Below are positions 34,101 through 44,616 of a DNA stretch of 64,000 bases, one piece after another. Origin of the DNA: Prototheca cutis (taxonomy: Eukaryota > Chlorophyta > Trebouxiophyceae > Chlorellales > Chlorellaceae); the NCBI GenBank assembly GCA_002897115.2, contig BCIH01000005.1, positions 1,227,392 to 1,291,391 of the forward strand, read 5' to 3'. Position 1 is the stretch's first letter. The number at the start of each line of letters is the position of its first letter. Made by a program: the position numbers and the translations under genes. The notes below the pieces were generated by a model. It was not told where the DNA came from. It saw nothing but the letters and a program-made list of their open reading frames with translations, and searched no databases.

Positions 34101-35323
34101 GGACTCGACACGCGAGCAGCGAGCCGCACTGGGAGCGGCGCTGCACGATGGCGCGGACATGCTGTTCCTCACAAACGACAGCCCAGGCGCCGACTGGCCC
34201 GACCGCATCGTCGCCGATACGGTGGCCGGGTTTCCCCGGGAAATCAGGGACCGCAACCCCGGCGTGCCGTTCCCCTGGCTCCAGGACAAGCACCGTACGC
34301 CGCAGTGGTACCAAAAGTATCTGATACAGTACCAAGCTGAGATTGGGCGCTACATCATCGAGGACCGCTTTTCCGGTGCACACGATTGTTGTCGCCTGGT
34401 TGTTCAGAGTGCATTCTTGTCCCGCTGGAAGGCACAGTGTTGGCTTGAGAATGGGGGTGCAACCACCTGCTTCTGGCCCGGGCCATTTCATTGCCGAATG
34501 CTCACATCCCCCTCCCCCTCCCTACCCCAATAATAACAATGAACAGCTATTCGTGTGGCAATCGGCACTGCCCGGCCGCGGGACTTGGTGGTCGTTCTGG
34601 GCCGGGGGCATGAGGACTGCCAGGAAATCTGGAATGGCCGGGAACTGGGAGCGACGATGCAGGTGCGTCGCCGGTTGTCATGGGTCCGCTGCCGCCCATT
34701 TCAGGCTTTTGGTGCGATACGTTGCTTGAATTAGCATCTCATATGGTAGGGCAGTCCCCCCTCCCCACCCAAAACAAAAACAACGGTCAAGTACAAAAAA
34801 AATTGCCAACCCTCGTAGGGATGGTTTGACGACAGGCTGGAGTGCCGGGCGGCGCTAGCCAAGCTGCCCAAACTTAACCGGATCAAGGACCTGGACCGCA
34901 CGGTCCTGCCCTGGACCAGGCACGCCTGCTTGGAATCGTTTGGGTGTCATGGAGGAGTTTATGGCGACGCCTGTCGGGGCGGCAGTTCTTTCGCGATTCT
35001 TGGAATGGCCACACGAATTGCAGACGCTCCCCTCCCAACGCGAGTCGCAGCTGGGCGTGCATACCGGCCGCCTCTTCTGATGCACATGATGCACAGTGGC
35101 GCTGTAGTGCACACCCAACCTGCCCTTGTTTCCATGCCCTTCCAGGTACATGGAGGACCGGGAGGGTATGGCTCCGATGGTGGCATACGATGCCATCATG
35201 AGGCATATCAAGGAGCAGGGCATCAAGATCAAGCACGTGTTTGGACCAACGCCCGAGCTGGCGCAAAAGGCCGAAGAGCAGGAGGCCGCACAGGCGAACA
35301 GTGGGCAACCGAAGGGCTCCTGA
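31186..35323 (+). CDS. MurE-like protein (plastid UDP-MurNAc-tripeptide ligase homologue, PAP11-like), substrate motifs diverged
   Basis: Plant MurE homologues act in plastids as an essential part of the PEP transcription complex (PAP11). Exons 31186-31213, 31362-31559, 31739-32212, 32407-32523, 32618-32753, 32913-33029, 33207-33361, 33509-34375, 34547-34662, 34819-34919 and 35146-35323 join in phase to 828 aa. Seen: QDRETAAAGPGEEDE linker, VHGLITCNSPRGLPQSLYIC, GVLGSHGKTTTSWLLRG (P-loop 247-253), ETTPDPLHLQMLL, LNAPQGRLQLILPLLSSVNLGN, VLVVAGARGDSTREQR and VVVLGRGHEDCQ. Altered relative to active MurE: the SSHAL motif is LSLAAL, FTNLTRDHLD-type is FTCFLEDDLP, and DNPR is DSPG (near 632). A C-terminal extension of about 60 residues is present. 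Two introns are GC-AG. The N-terminus is uncertain: no transit peptide in this model. Confidence 0.85.
31560..31738 (+). other. GC-AG intron (MurE-like gene intron 2)
   Basis: The donor is CCAG/GCAAGA and the acceptor TTGCAG/AAGAGC, phase 1. A stop codon follows seven bases after the GC, so the exon must end before it; no GT donor exists there in a compatible phase. Confidence 0.85.
32254..32292. repeat. G13 tract followed by (CCTGGG)n hexamer repeat in intron
   Basis: G13 at 32254-32266 follows a T/C-rich run. From 32271 there are three CCTGGG units plus a partial fourth. All lie in MurE-like intron 3 (32213-32406), starting about 40 nt after the donor. Confidence 0.88.
34920..35145 (+). 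other. GC-AG intron (MurE-like gene intron 10)
   Basis: The donor is CCAG/GCACGC and the acceptor TTCCAG/GTACAT, phase 2. It joins the conserved VLPWT end of MurE to a helical Met/Glu/Lys-rich extension. Reading through instead gives a Cys/Gly/His-rich frame without features. Confidence 0.7.
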
Positions 35324-35548
35324 TCTGCTGTGCTGCTGGCCGCTCCAGCAGGACCCACTCCGTCCTCCCCGTACGGAAACAGCATGGCTGAAAATTGTGA
35401 CAATGCCCCGCGAAACTGAAATTCGGTATAACCAGAACTCCGGTATGCAAACATTCGTTCCCATTTCCGCAATCGAAAACATNAGAAGTCCTGCCTGGAG
35501 AGTATCCGATGATCTGAGGGAGCCCGAGCAGGTCTTTCGACGGCAGGG

Positions 35549-37049
35549 ATGGCTGAGGCCCAAGCCTCCGGCCAGCGGCAGCCGGTGCAGTGGAATGGCC
35601 CTGAAGCGGTGGAAACAGAAAAATCGGAGCTGGACATTGAGCGAGAGAAACATGCAAGGAGGTGCGCACGGGTCCTCGTCCGCGCCGTGCCCGGCCTGTC
35701 GCCCTGCATTGATGAGGGGTTGCGTGGAGTGTCTGCACCACGGCCACACTCCTGACGTGGGCATGCGCAGCCCAATCAGTGGCCGGGACCTTGCATCGCA
35801 CGCGTATCTTCTCTCCCAGCCACTGTGCACCTCCTGCCACCTCCAGGGCGGCCAAATTTGGGACGGAGTATGTGGAGCCGACAGCCCGACGGGACCTGCG
35901 GCTGCAGAGCCGACGGGAGCGCCTCCAGCGACCTGGCTTTGCAACGGGCATCGACCTGTTCTCACCGGTGTGTAACTAGGAGGGGGAAGGGGGTGTGTCT
36001 GGCGAGAGTCAAGTTTTCCCCAGCTGACACAAGGTTTGGGGAGCGCCTCCCATGGTGTCCTTTGTCCACTCCAAAATCAGCACGCCACATCCCCATGCAC
36101 ACATCAGCAACTCCCCCACCTACAAACACACACTACCTTCCCAACCAAACAGGAGGAGATTGCCAAGTGCGAGGCTCGGGCCGCCAAGTTTGGTGCCACC
36201 GACGCCGCACTGAGCTGGGCCCCTCCCGAGGACCTTGCGAAGCGTGCGCAGCGTGCGGCTCGCTTCGGCACCGAGTTTGCCCCCGCGCAGGATGCGATGA
36301 TGGACGTGGATCTGCTGGAATCGCGGCGTGAGCCATCGCTGAGTCACGCCCTGCGACCAGATGCTGTCTACGTCTATGGCGTTGACCTGCTATCCACAGC
36401 CGATGTGCTGCGTGTGTTTGGCGACTACGGGCCACGGTTTGTGGAGTGGATTAACGATTCCTCCTGCGTTGTGCTTTTTGCCGACGGACCGGGCGCCAAG
36501 CGCGCCGTCGCCGGGTTGGGCCGGCCCCTGCCCCCAGACCCGGGGTCGGAGCTCCAGGGGTTGGACCCAGCGGACCCCTCCAACATGGAGTACATGTGGC
36601 ATCAGGTTGTCATCGCTGGTGGGGCCGGCGACGAGCAGCAGCGGGGAACGGAGGCCAATGGCGCACTGCAAAACCCGCTGCTGCTGCGCATTGCGACGAC
36701 GGAGGACGTGCGGGCCGAGGGCCGAGTCCAATCCCGGCGGCTCTGGCAGGACAGGGCCCACGGCAGCCGTGGCAGGGCGGCTGGGCGGCACAGGCGCCAG
36801 CGTCATGACGGGGATCAAGAAGCCATGGATGACGACGCGCAGGAAGGCGGCGATGCACGATCACGGGGACGAGGCTTGGGCGTCCGGCGGCAGGGCAAGA
36901 CGAGGAAACCACGGCCAAACACCGAGGGTGCCATTTTACCGGGCCCGAATGCCCTCTTCAAACGGGCGTTGGGAGAAGTGGTTGCCAGCGCACCGGGCCA
37001 GGAAACAGAGTTGGGCACGAGGCAAGCCGTCAACTATGCTGACCTGTGA
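35549..37049 (+). CDS. NCBP3: Nuclear cap-binding protein subunit 3 homologue (NCBP3)
   Basis: NCBP3 binds the mRNA cap with NCBP1 and links transcripts to export. Exons 35549-35661, 35847-35967 and 36153-37049 join in phase (GT-AG: GTGCGC, GTGTGT) to 376 aa. The domain signature is clear in exon 3: VYVYGVDLLSTADVLRVFGD followed by PRFVEWINDSSCVVLFAD, the divergent RRM of NCBP3, then PLLLRIATTEDVRAEGR. Upstream are three related short motifs, RAAKFGTEYVEP, RAAKFGATDAAL and RAARFGTEFAP, like the RxxRFG repeats in SARNP/Tho1 and plant NCBP3-like proteins. The C-terminal third is Arg/Gly/Asp-rich, low complexity and probably RNA-binding. The start was chosen at the first ATG of the exon that joins in phase. 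Confidence 0.85.
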
Positions 37050-37674
37050 ATTTCTCGTTTCTCCAAGGATGGAACAAGCGATTGTTTCCATCAGATCGAG
37101 CGCAACCCGTGTGGGCCTTGTGAATGCCAGTGCACTAGCCCATGAGGAAGTGATTGCTTCTTGGTGCGGGCCAGCATGGTTGTGTTCTTCCTGATTTAAG
37201 GACAAACACCAGTCCCTCTCCCTGTTCGACACCTGTCCACTGACCCATTGCCCCGAGGGGTCCATGTGACAGACAGGAGAGTTTTGCCAGGCTGGATTGA
37301 CAGGATGGAGATGTCACGTCAAACAGCACCACATGCAGGCCGTAAAGACGCCGGCACTCGAGGGTTCTGGGGGTGATGTGCCTCTTCTCAAAATCCTTGA
37401 TGAGTGCAACAACAATTTGCCAATACAATTGCAGGCAGCATCTGCTGCGTGCAAGATGCTGCCTTGTCTTGCAACGTGTACACGAGACAAGGTGCCTGCA
37501 CGCGCAGGGTTGAATAGTAGCAATCAGGAAACTGGTCAAAGAGTGTGTGTCAGTTCTGCTTTGTTGGAGAGCTGCGAGTGGGCTTCATCTCCGTGGCTCA
37601 GTCTCGCACAGGTCATGCAATTGACTTGCACGCTGTGAAGTCACCAACAGGACCAGGCCAGCCCAGCCCCGAGC
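37050..37674. other. Convergent 3' intergenic region
   Basis: This 625-base gap lies between the stops of the NCBP3-like gene (+) and the sorting nexin gene (-). Presumably both 3' UTRs. No gene or repeat was seen. Confidence 0.5.
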
Positions 37675-37937
37675 TCAGGGTTGGGCACTGCCGTGTTTGA
37701 TGTTGGTGAANAGGCTCTTGAGCTCGGGCATGAGGTGGACCACCAGGATTTCCAGAGCGCCATAGGCCAGCTGCAACAGCATCGTTTCGCTCTGTAAAAT
37801 CTCCAGCAAGTCCTTGATACCACTGCAGGGTGTGGGTCGGTTGGGGGTGAGGGATGGGCGGCTGGGTGGACCAACCGCAAGCATGCAGGGTGTGACAGCA
37901 GAGAACCAACCTAACAACAAGACGCATGCCCCCCCCT

Positions 37938-37996
<59 letters not shown>

Positions 37997-40900
37997 CACC
38001 GAGAAAACAAATAAGAATCCAAATAAAATAGCCGCCTGTCCACGCACGTGATGTACGCAGTCTTGCCTACCAGGCCCAGAAGGGCGGCTGGGGCCTTGGT
38101 GAGCAGCAGCTTCTCCACCGCTTCCCGCACCTCCTCCGCATCCAGCGGCTTGGGCCAGGGGTCTTCCAGGAACTGGTCTGGTCGCATGGGCTCCGGTCGG
38201 CCCCGCCCCGCAAACGGCGCAGGCGGCGGGGACAGATCGGCACCATGCACCGGCAAGCCTTGCGGAGGCAGCTGCAGAGTTGACGACGACGTTGCATNGC
38301 TGGGGCAAGTGCTTGTTGGTGTCGCCCCCACGACTCGGGTGGCCTCCTGCATGCTCTTTCCACGTGCCTCGGCTTCGGCGGCCGAGGCGAGGTACTGCGG
38401 GGTTGCCTGGCACCAGACGCCGCCCGGCCAGAGTGCCCGCTGCAGCGCCTCGATCGCGCCTGCCAGGACGGTCTCACTCCTGAGCGCCCGCGCGCGGGCT
38501 GCCAGGTAATCGTCGATGGCCGTGCCCGCCACGACGCTGAGCACCTGCCGCCCCACCGCGTACACCTGGCGCCGAAAGAAGCCACGAGTCGCGAGCTGAA
38601 ACACGCAGTCCATCACGTCGTACAACGGCGCAGACAGCCCCGCCTCGCCGTCGGTTGCGGAGACCGCAGCAGCCACGGCTGTGGGCAGCGCTTCCAGTGG
38701 CGCTGGGATTGCCGGCAGGTGGTGGAGGCCAGGCAGGGGTGGCAGGTGTGCATGCGATCCGGCGTGCGAGGACGCACGCGACGGCATAGTGGTGCTGTCT
38801 GTTTTTCCACCTGCAGCACCGTTACCCCCAGCATCAGAGGACGAGGGGGGTGGCGCCAACAGGTTGCCTGGGGCCGCGACCAGGATCCCTGCCACATGCA
38901 GGGCAGGGTTTACGCAGACAGCCGGCACCGCGGCTGCACCAGCCACGATGCTTGGCCAGTGCTTGCTGGGTGATGGGGCCCGGCCCGCGCCCAGATCAGC
39001 CTCTGAGGAGGCAGGAGAGGGCGTGGCAGACGGCGGTCTGTTGCCGCTCTTCGTCCGTTGCTCCAACCAGCTTCCCAGCTTGTTACTCCAGCCGCTCGGC
39101 GATGCCTACGTGTGTGTACAAAGAGGAGANGAGGGTGCTATCAGGGCCGGCATCACCCCGCATCCAGGCCTTTTGGGGCAGCGAGCCCCCCACGAGCGGA
39201 GCGGACATTGCCCCTGTTTCCATGATACCCCCGCCATGACAACAAACTCCATTCGCAATCACATAACAAGATAACGTGACCCAGACCCATCTCCCGGGCA
39301 TCACCTTCTCGGCGCTGGGGGCAGGGACGAGGCGTGCCCGTGGCCTGCCAAGGTGCAGACCCGACTGGACCTTTTCCTTGCTTTCCACCAGCTTGTCCGT
39401 TGATGCCTGGGGAACATGGGGGGTTATTGTGACCTCCGCATGTTCGTTCCATGACGAGATGCAGCTGTAGCACATGCCACCACCAAATTAGGCCACCAGC
39501 TGGTGTTTCAAAGGCAAGCGGGGATGCATGCATACTGCATACACAACACACAGCCTCGGCCACAAGCATCAGTCGCACCTCCACAGCAGATTTAGCAATG
39601 TCAGTGGCAGCGTACAGAGCGCTCTTCACCGGCACCTTGGCAATCCGAGTGAAGCTGCCCTTGCGGTCGTTGACGGCCGCCGGCTCACTGTCGAGGAGGA
39701 GGATGGGTTATGTAATCGACATTATGTAATTGTGCATGCTTTTCTTCATGCTGCCGTTCAAATCATGCACAGCTCCACCAAAGCAGCTCCTTCCACACCT
39801 GGCCAGGCTCGTCTGCACAGGCTTGGCCGGCTTGCTGCCCGATGACAGCTCAAAAACTTCTGACCCGGGCCGCAAAAACTCCCAGACGTCGCGCCGGCCT
39901 GAGGGTGGTGCAGCAGAAGGAATGATGTGCAGTCTCATCCTGCAAATCCCATTCACCACCCCCCCCTCCACACACACACACGCACAACTTGCATACCCTT
40001 GAGTATGTGGCTATTGAGCAGACTCTGGAGATATCTATCCAGCGTCGCTCTTCGCTCCTCCACGAAATCCACATCTTGGGAGTGCACAAACATTCGCTTG
40101 GGTGGAAGCTTCAGCCTGTGCATTGGTAACATCGGGCTGCTGAGTCCAGGAAACCGCCGTATGCAGTGTTCTTTCATAAGCATAAGAGGCCATTGGCCGC
40201 CGCAGGAGGGCTATCGCAGCCCCCTCCGGCCCCCGGCCAGAAAAGAACAGGCTTCACAGCCAGCACAAGGACATGAAACCCGCCCAGCCACCAACTGAAA
40301 AGCCGCACTTGTAGGCAGGCAGTGTCTTGAGCTGGCGGTGCAGCACTTCAAAGTTGCGGTACCGCCGCGTCACGATCCACGAGCTGGCGTCGTCGCGGAC
40401 CTGGATGGTGTACATTACGTAATCCTTCCCTCCCCGGGCCACCAGCTCTGCTGAGACCACGGCTGCCGAGAGGTTTCCAACGGGCGTGGTTTTGGAGTTC
40501 GTCCTTGAGGGGGTAAGACTGCCGCCGCTGGACGGCACCGAGCCGACAAAGCTGCCCTCCACACCGGCAGTGTCGGCCGCAAGCGCGATGAGGTGCGCCC
40601 CAGCATCCAGGCCCGGGGAATCCAGTGACTGCCAGGCGCCAACCGTGGCAGACTGGCCGGACGGGGATAGTACGTGACCGTTGGGGTACGATGGGGCACG
40701 GGGCCCGCCGACATCCCAGGCTGCCCCGTTGTCCACATGCAGGAACAGCGGCGCAGAGCTTGACCGGTTGTGACCCAACTGCGGCTGGCTGGGTGGGAAG
40801 GACGACGGCGGGAACGGCGATGCCATAGTAGGGGCCCCATGGCCATCGCCCGTCTCTGCCAGATAGCTCGTTGACGGCAAACTCCGGCCTTCAAAGCCTC

Positions 40901-43173
40901 CTGTCCCACCCCCGCCCGCCGCAATCCTGCTTCTGATGCCCGCCTCCTCCATCGCCGTCGACCTACATAGCGAGCGATGTGTGGGAGTTGCGGTGGGTGG
41001 GATTGGTCGATGGGCTAAGCCATATGCAGTGGGATCCTCTGTGATACACCTTGTACCGTTGACGCCCACTGACTGGAACGCGCCCCCCCCCCCAAAATAC
41101 ACACAGACACACACACTCACTGCAGTCGGCGCTCGAATTCCCAGTTTCCACGGCGATTGGCTGAATTGATGGCTTTCAGAGCCGCGGTCTGACCCTCTGC
41201 GCCAGGGGCTGTCGCCGTCTTGGGGTTGTCCGCCGCAGAAGACAGCGCAACATACAGACCCTGAGGGAGGGATACTTGGGTTTCTAGTGGGGCAAAGCTT
41301 GTGGGTGCTGTTTGGGTACAGCCAGCGCTATCATGTGATGGAATAACTAGGAAGGAAAAAAGCGCTTGCAGTGGGGGGATCCGCTTCCCGACAGACCTTG
41401 TAGGCATAACTGCATGATGCAGAGTAGAGATTGGCATCGCCATTGGAGTATTGAATACAATCACCTCACTCGACAATGTAAAAGCCGTGGCTGCACCTTG
41501 CCTGACCGAATAATAACCATTGCCCCAAACAAAACAAAACCGAGCCAAATCCTGTCGACGACTCACTAGGGTGTGCAGTACATCATGACAGGACGCAGTA
41601 CCGCGGCGGCGAGCAGCTCTGACGATATGGTGAAGCTGGGGCACTGGGTAGGGATGTCCTCCTCCGGCAACAGCAGCCGTGTCATGCCCCGGGCCACCGC
41701 ACGCAAAACCTGGAGCGCGTAGACCAGGGACAAACAGCAAACTTTTCAGTGTGGATGCAGGTGTAGTCACACGACAACAGGCACGAACCAAAGGGCCTGC
41801 CACTGCCGCCTGCACTCCACAGCTGTCTTGAGCCCCAGATATCAAACACCCCCCCCCCCCCCCCCCCCCCGCCCAAGGAAAACCTTGTAGTGGCCATCGG
41901 GCGTCTGGAGAGCCGGGTGCAAGTTGTTCTCCGACTTCATCTCACCGCGAAAGGCCCGCTCGCGAGCTGCTGGGGTAAGATCCTTGAGCGAGGTTCCCAG
42001 GCATGCCGCCTGCAGGCTCTCCCGCGTGTCTCGATACAGCTCAGTCTGCGCCAGGTCAGTTTGGGGGTTTCGTAGACTGGACCGCTTACGTCGCCGTGTC
42101 TCGCAAGCTCTCTCCCCACCCTGGCCGGTTCGGACCGACTCATACTGGTTTGCAAGGCCTCCCCCACTCCACCACCTCATTCCCAGAGAATGAACCGCCG
42201 TCCACCGTCTTGGCCCTTGCGCACCACCAGACCTGTTCGATCAGCAGCTCAGCCAAGTCCCGGAGCAGTGCCTTGAGATCCACACGGCGCGCGCGGGCAG
42301 ACAGACAACCGAAAGCGCCGTTCAACACACCTCGAGCTCGGGCCGGAAACTCCTTGTCTGGTGTGACTGCAGAATACCAGATGTCATATACAAACTGCGT
42401 ATATGGGATTGCAAAAGCGTATTGGGTTCTAGCGTGTGTGGGTGTGGGGGGGGGGGGGGGGTGTTCAGCAGATTGTGCAGGAGGGCTGGAGGCTGTACGC
42501 CCTGGCCAAGCAGCCACAGTGTCTGCTGACTCTCAGCTGGGAACACTCCCCTTCTTCCCAAACAAATTAGCCCAGTCGGCACACCTCTTGGACGATACTC
42601 CCGCAGAGCAACTCCCAGGCAGCTGAGACGGCAGAGCTGTCCACTGCCTGGCGCCAGGCGTAGGGATCAGTCAGCGGTGGCGGCGACAGGATGCCCGTGA
42701 CGGGGCCCTCCAGTCCGGGTGCAGCTGGCTCTGCCCTCGACCGCCGCGCGACAGAGGCCGGGGCCCGTGGTTCGCAGGTCCGACAGCCTGCCCCCGCCAG
42801 CCAGCCAAGGCCCAGGCAGGCTACCGCCAGGCAGACTGTGAGGAGTAGCATCACGCTCATCCCTACGACTCCGGTTGGGGAAGTTTGTTGGGGGGGGCGC
42901 AATGTGTGCTTGGTTTCCATGGGGCATGAACTACTGGCCCTTGAAAAATGCATTCAGGTCATTCTCAGGATGCAAACATGCAGGCACGTTCCTGGCAGCC
43001 CCTGGCCCTTCCCCTCCCCGATCCTTACTTGAGATGACCAGAGCCAAAAGGGCCACCCCTGAGGCCACCCGGACCTCCCGCTTGGCTGCACATCGCCGCA
43101 GCCAGACGGTAACAACAGCCTTCCAGACATGCAAGGGAGAGGCAATGACGGGCTTCAACGGCTCCTCCTCCAT
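37675..43173 (-). CDS. PXA-PX-nexin_C sorting nexin (SNX13/14/19/Mdm1-like)
   Basis: Proteins of this type are anchored in the ER by an N-terminal hairpin and bind phosphoinositides on endosomes/vacuole via PX. Exons on minus: 43173-43029 and 42862-42585 carry two hydrophobic segments (VASGVALLALVIS, MSVMLLLTVCLAVACLGLGW). PXA follows: AVTPDKEFPARARGVLNG (42394-42233), TELYRDTRESLQAA (42045-41884) and VLRAVARGMTRLLLPEED (from 41709). The PX domain near 40440-40030 has YTIQVRDDASSWIVTRRYRN, EVLHRQLKTLPA, KLPPKRMF and VEERRATLDRYLQSLL. The C-terminal nexin domain covers about 38650-37675 (YDVMDCVFQLATRGFFRRQV, KDLLEILQSETMLLQLAYG). Most joins are in-phase GT-AG; the exon after VMMYCTP (near 41570) and some later ones were not resolved. 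Introns carry long CA and G/C runs. Confidence 0.85.
37939..37994. repeat. (CA)28 microsatellite
   Basis: Uninterrupted CA dinucleotides preceded by a C-rich run (about 37929-37936), in an intron of the sorting nexin gene. On the sense strand it reads (TG)n followed by a G-run. Confidence 0.95.
41083..41093. repeat. C11 tract near a 5' splice site (G11 on the sense strand)
   Basis: On the sense strand the intron begins GTGAGTGTGTGTGT and reaches G11 within about 30 nt. It lies in the sorting nexin gene. Confidence 0.85.
41849..41870. repeat. C22 homopolymer near a 5' splice site (G22 on the sense strand)
   Basis: Twenty-two C in the sorting nexin intron between exons ending 41884 and starting 41709. 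On the sense strand the G-run begins 13 nt after the donor (GTTTTC). Confidence 0.92.
42446..42461. repeat. G16 homopolymer in a sorting nexin intron
   Basis: Sixteen G after a GTGTGGGTGT stretch on the plus strand (C-run on the sense strand) inside intron 42395-42584. Confidence 0.9.
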
Positions 43174-44616
43174 GAGGTCAGGCTCCGCGCATGTTCTGCT
43201 GGAAGACTACGGGGGCCGCTGGTCTCTCGCCCCGCACGCTCCCGACCAGACCCTAGTGCGATGCTCGCTCAGCCGCGGATTATGAGCATTGCGATGATCT
43301 GGGCCAATGCCATAATTATTCCATGCAACAGAAGAGTGGATGATTGCGCTGGGGGAGGGCTGTATGTGGTCGTCTGGCTCGTTTGTGATCACTTTCGCAA
43401 CCAGCTCCCATTTTTCTGAATTCTCGGCGACGGCAGCCTCGCAATGAATTCCCGTGTCAGTCGTTCCGGCCCTCTCGTATCGCACCCCCTTTGTCCCGCA
43501 CCACAAAAAATGCTTATTCGACACCCAGACAACAGTGCATGAACAGTACCTCTCCATCATAACGGAGCGTACTTGTGGGCAATCACTCTTCGAAGTTCGC
43601 GAGGGGCGCAGCCGTGGAGGTTGCGCCCACTAGACGGCGCGTGCAGGCCCGCGCAGTGCTTGTTAGCTACAGAAATAAATATGATAGGTCTTATTATACG
43701 ATATGTTACACAAGTTGGGGCTGTATATGTGCAGTTACTTAGGTTTCCCGGCAGGCCGCCGCAAGGCCTTGGCCGTGACGGCGGAGGTGCCTCAGAAGAG
43801 GTGAATGGGAGCCCTGGTCACACCCAGTCTGGAGCTCCTGAACAAGCGCTTTCAGGGGGGTGTATTCCACAAGACAGCTTCCCAACCATGCCTACACATC
43901 CATATCAAGTGGTGCCTAGTCAGGGCTAGGGAAGTAATGAGCGCTTGTTGGCAGCTCAGTCTGGGAGCCAGCATCAAGTCCACAGTGGGCAGCGCACGGG
44001 CCACCGTTTGTTTGGGTCTCCATTGTCGCACCGCATGACTGCATGGTCCATGTGGATGCACGCTCCATTGGTCTCCCGCGGTGCGGAGCTGCCACGTGGA
44101 AGTGGCGAACCACCCAGGCCTGGCAAACCTGGGGCTGCCAACTTTCAAAGGTGATGAAGGTGCCGTCCATGTTCAGGTGGTGCTACCACGTGGTCCCATG
44201 ACGGGCTAAGACCCACGCGGTAGTTTTGGTGCAGAACTGCCGCGTGGTTGCCCGTGGGGCGCCCCTGTGGGAGTCTGGGCCAAGTCCATGGACGGACTGG
44301 GTCCCTGAAATCCCCGTCGATCAAGCGGGCATGGGCATCGTGAGTAGGGCCTGGCGGCCTGAATTCATTGTGAGGGTGCCCACCCCGCCGAATTATCCGG
44401 AAACCCTTGGTGGAAGGAGGGGTGTGCATGGAGGCTCCAATAACCGGCACATCTCATGGGAGGTACTGGACAGCACAATGTGAACCCCATTCTACACTAT
44501 TTCAATCACTGGTCACCTGAAATTGCAGCAGTGCAATACTGTCGCTTTGTGCAGGGGCCAGGGGAACGAATACATTGTATTGCATCCGTTGCCGCCTCGC
44601 CCATCTGAAATTACCA
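43174..44616. other. Large intergenic region, no gene seen
   Basis: This 1.44-kb gap lies between the sorting nexin start and the SerRS stop, both minus. It contains an AT-rich patch near 43670-43720. Open frames on both strands show no domains, no consistent splice phases and ordinary base composition. No tRNA-like cloverleaf or long repeat was noticed. Confidence 0.5.

Noticed and set aside
34819..35391. Read-through frame after MurE exon 10 as the natural C-terminus
   Set aside because: The continuation is Cys/Gly/His-rich without features and runs past the next gene-like helical exon, while a GC-AG splice gives a charged helical tail in phase.
37939..37994. Regular CA repeat as a possible CRISPR-like array
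   Set aside because: It is a simple dinucleotide microsatellite without spacers, inside a eukaryotic intron.
43573..43929. Plus-strand open frame of 118 codons in the large gap
   Set aside because: Low-complexity translation with no conserved motif, no partner exons and no distinct composition.
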